Origin: CAVQGF01 sp045807945
Lineage (GTDB): Bacteria; Acidobacteriota; Terriglobia; Terriglobales; Acidobacteriaceae
DNA length: 7,214 nt
Reading direction: 5' to 3'
NCBI GenBank assembly: GCA_045807945.1
Contig: JBJMGI010000015.1
Location: 1-7,214, forward strand
Shown here piece after piece: positions 6,717 to 7,214 of this stretch. Numbering within the stretch: the stretch's first letter is position 1; every line of letters starts with the position of its first letter. The translations under genes and the position numbers were made by a program. Below the pieces are notes generated by a model, which was not told the DNA's origin, did not search any database, and worked only from the letters and a program-made list of their open reading frames with translations.

Positions 6717-6722
6717 CGCAGA

Positions 6723-7214
6723 ATGGCGCGCGCGAACTCCACGTCAGCAGCGGACCTCTCCGGCAAGGTGGTATTCATCACCGGAGCCGCTCGCCGTATC
6801 GGCCGCGAGATTGCTTTGCAAGCCGCTGGACGCGGCGCCGACATCGCCTTCACCTATCTCAGTTCACAAAAAGATGCGGAGAAGCTGGCTGCTGAGATCG
6901 GCCGCATGGACCGCAATGCCTTCGCTCTGCGCTGTGACGTGACCGACGAGCGCGAGGTGAAGGAAGCTGTCGCCGAGGTCGAGCGCGAGATGGGCGGCAT
7001 CGACATCCTGGTGAACAACGCGGCGAATTACGAGACGGTCCCGTTCGAGGAACTCACCGTCGCACAATGGGATCGCATGTTGGCCAGCAACGCTCGCGGC
7101 CCGTTCCTGGTCTCGCGTGCTTGCTTGAAGAGTTTGCGAAAAGGCCAGGGAAGGATCATCAACCTCGGCTCCCTGGGCGGCCTGCGTCCGTGGACATCGC
7201 ACGCACACTACTGC
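6723..7214 (+). CDS. Short-chain dehydrogenase/reductase (pteridine-reductase/FabG-like), 3' partial
   Basis: The visible 164 residues are the N-terminal two thirds of a classical SDR, an NAD(P)H-dependent oxidoreductase with a Rossmann fold. Seen in order are the dinucleotide motif TGAARRIG at 20-27, CDVTD near 70, the NNAA motif at 98-101 (usually NNAG), catalytic Asn123 in ASNARG, Ser150 in INLGSLGG and Tyr163 in HAHYC. The Ser-Tyr spacing of 13 is the classical one. The window ends one residue after the Tyr, so the expected Lys of YxxxK is not visible. The Arg before the last Gly motif residues (ARRIG) and NNA without Gly recall pteridine reductase/FolM-type SDRs, while the overall layout also fits 3-oxoacyl-ACP reductase. 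The ATG at 6723 puts 19 residues before the glycine motif, slightly long but normal. It is divergent from the CoA ligase and likely shares regulation with it. Confidence 0.92.
   Translation, partial: MARANSTSAADLSGKVVFITGAARRIGREIALQAAGRGADIAFTYLSSQKDAEKLAAEIGRMDRNAFALRCDVTDEREVKEAVAEVEREMGGIDILVNNAANYETVPFEELTVAQWDRMLASNARGPFLVSRACLKSLRKGQGRIINLGSLGGLRPWTSHAHYC

Overview
The window is an ordinary, densely coded stretch of a GC-rich bacterial chromosome. It holds six protein-coding genes, two of them cut by the window edges, with gaps of only 32 to 48 bases where genes do not overlap. I see no tRNA, rRNA, insertion sequence, CRISPR array or phage gene. The gene mix (a group II PLP decarboxylase, an HddA/fucokinase-like sugar kinase, a secreted protein of unknown function, glutamine-dependent NAD synthetase, a 4-coumarate-CoA-ligase-like enzyme and a pteridine-reductase-like SDR) and the base composition suggest a heterotrophic soil-type bacterium. 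Acidobacteriota is my best guess. That is a general impression, not something a marker gene here proves.

Layout: positions 1-5108 carry four genes on the plus strand in tandem: PLP decarboxylase (5' end missing), GHMP sugar kinase, secreted protein with a BamE-like domain, and nadE. The spacing would allow one transcript, but the four products have no shared pathway, and weak promoter-like hexamers sit just before the kinase and nadE. On the minus strand, 6685 down to 5105 is an AMP-forming acyl/aryl-CoA ligase whose stop codon overlaps the nadE stop. A 37-base divergent intergenic region (6686-6722) then separates the ligase from a plus-strand SDR reductase that runs off the right edge, one residue past its catalytic tyrosine.

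How they work together: nadE performs the last step of NAD synthesis and is housekeeping. The ligase and the SDR are arranged head to head and probably share control through overlapping promoters. A CoA ligase beside an NAD(P)H-dependent reductase would suit fatty or aromatic acid metabolism, but the SDR's glycine motif looks as much like the pteridine-reductase group as FabG. The decarboxylase and the sugar kinase have clear families but unknown substrates.

The most notable signals are regulatory and fine-scale. Near-consensus -10 hexamers end only 6-8 bases before the start codon of the ligase and SDR genes, with weaker versions at nadE and the kinase, which implies leaderless mRNAs. The decarboxylase appears to have Phe where animal aromatic amino acid decarboxylases have their catalytic loop Tyr. 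I found no convincing new multi-gene system.
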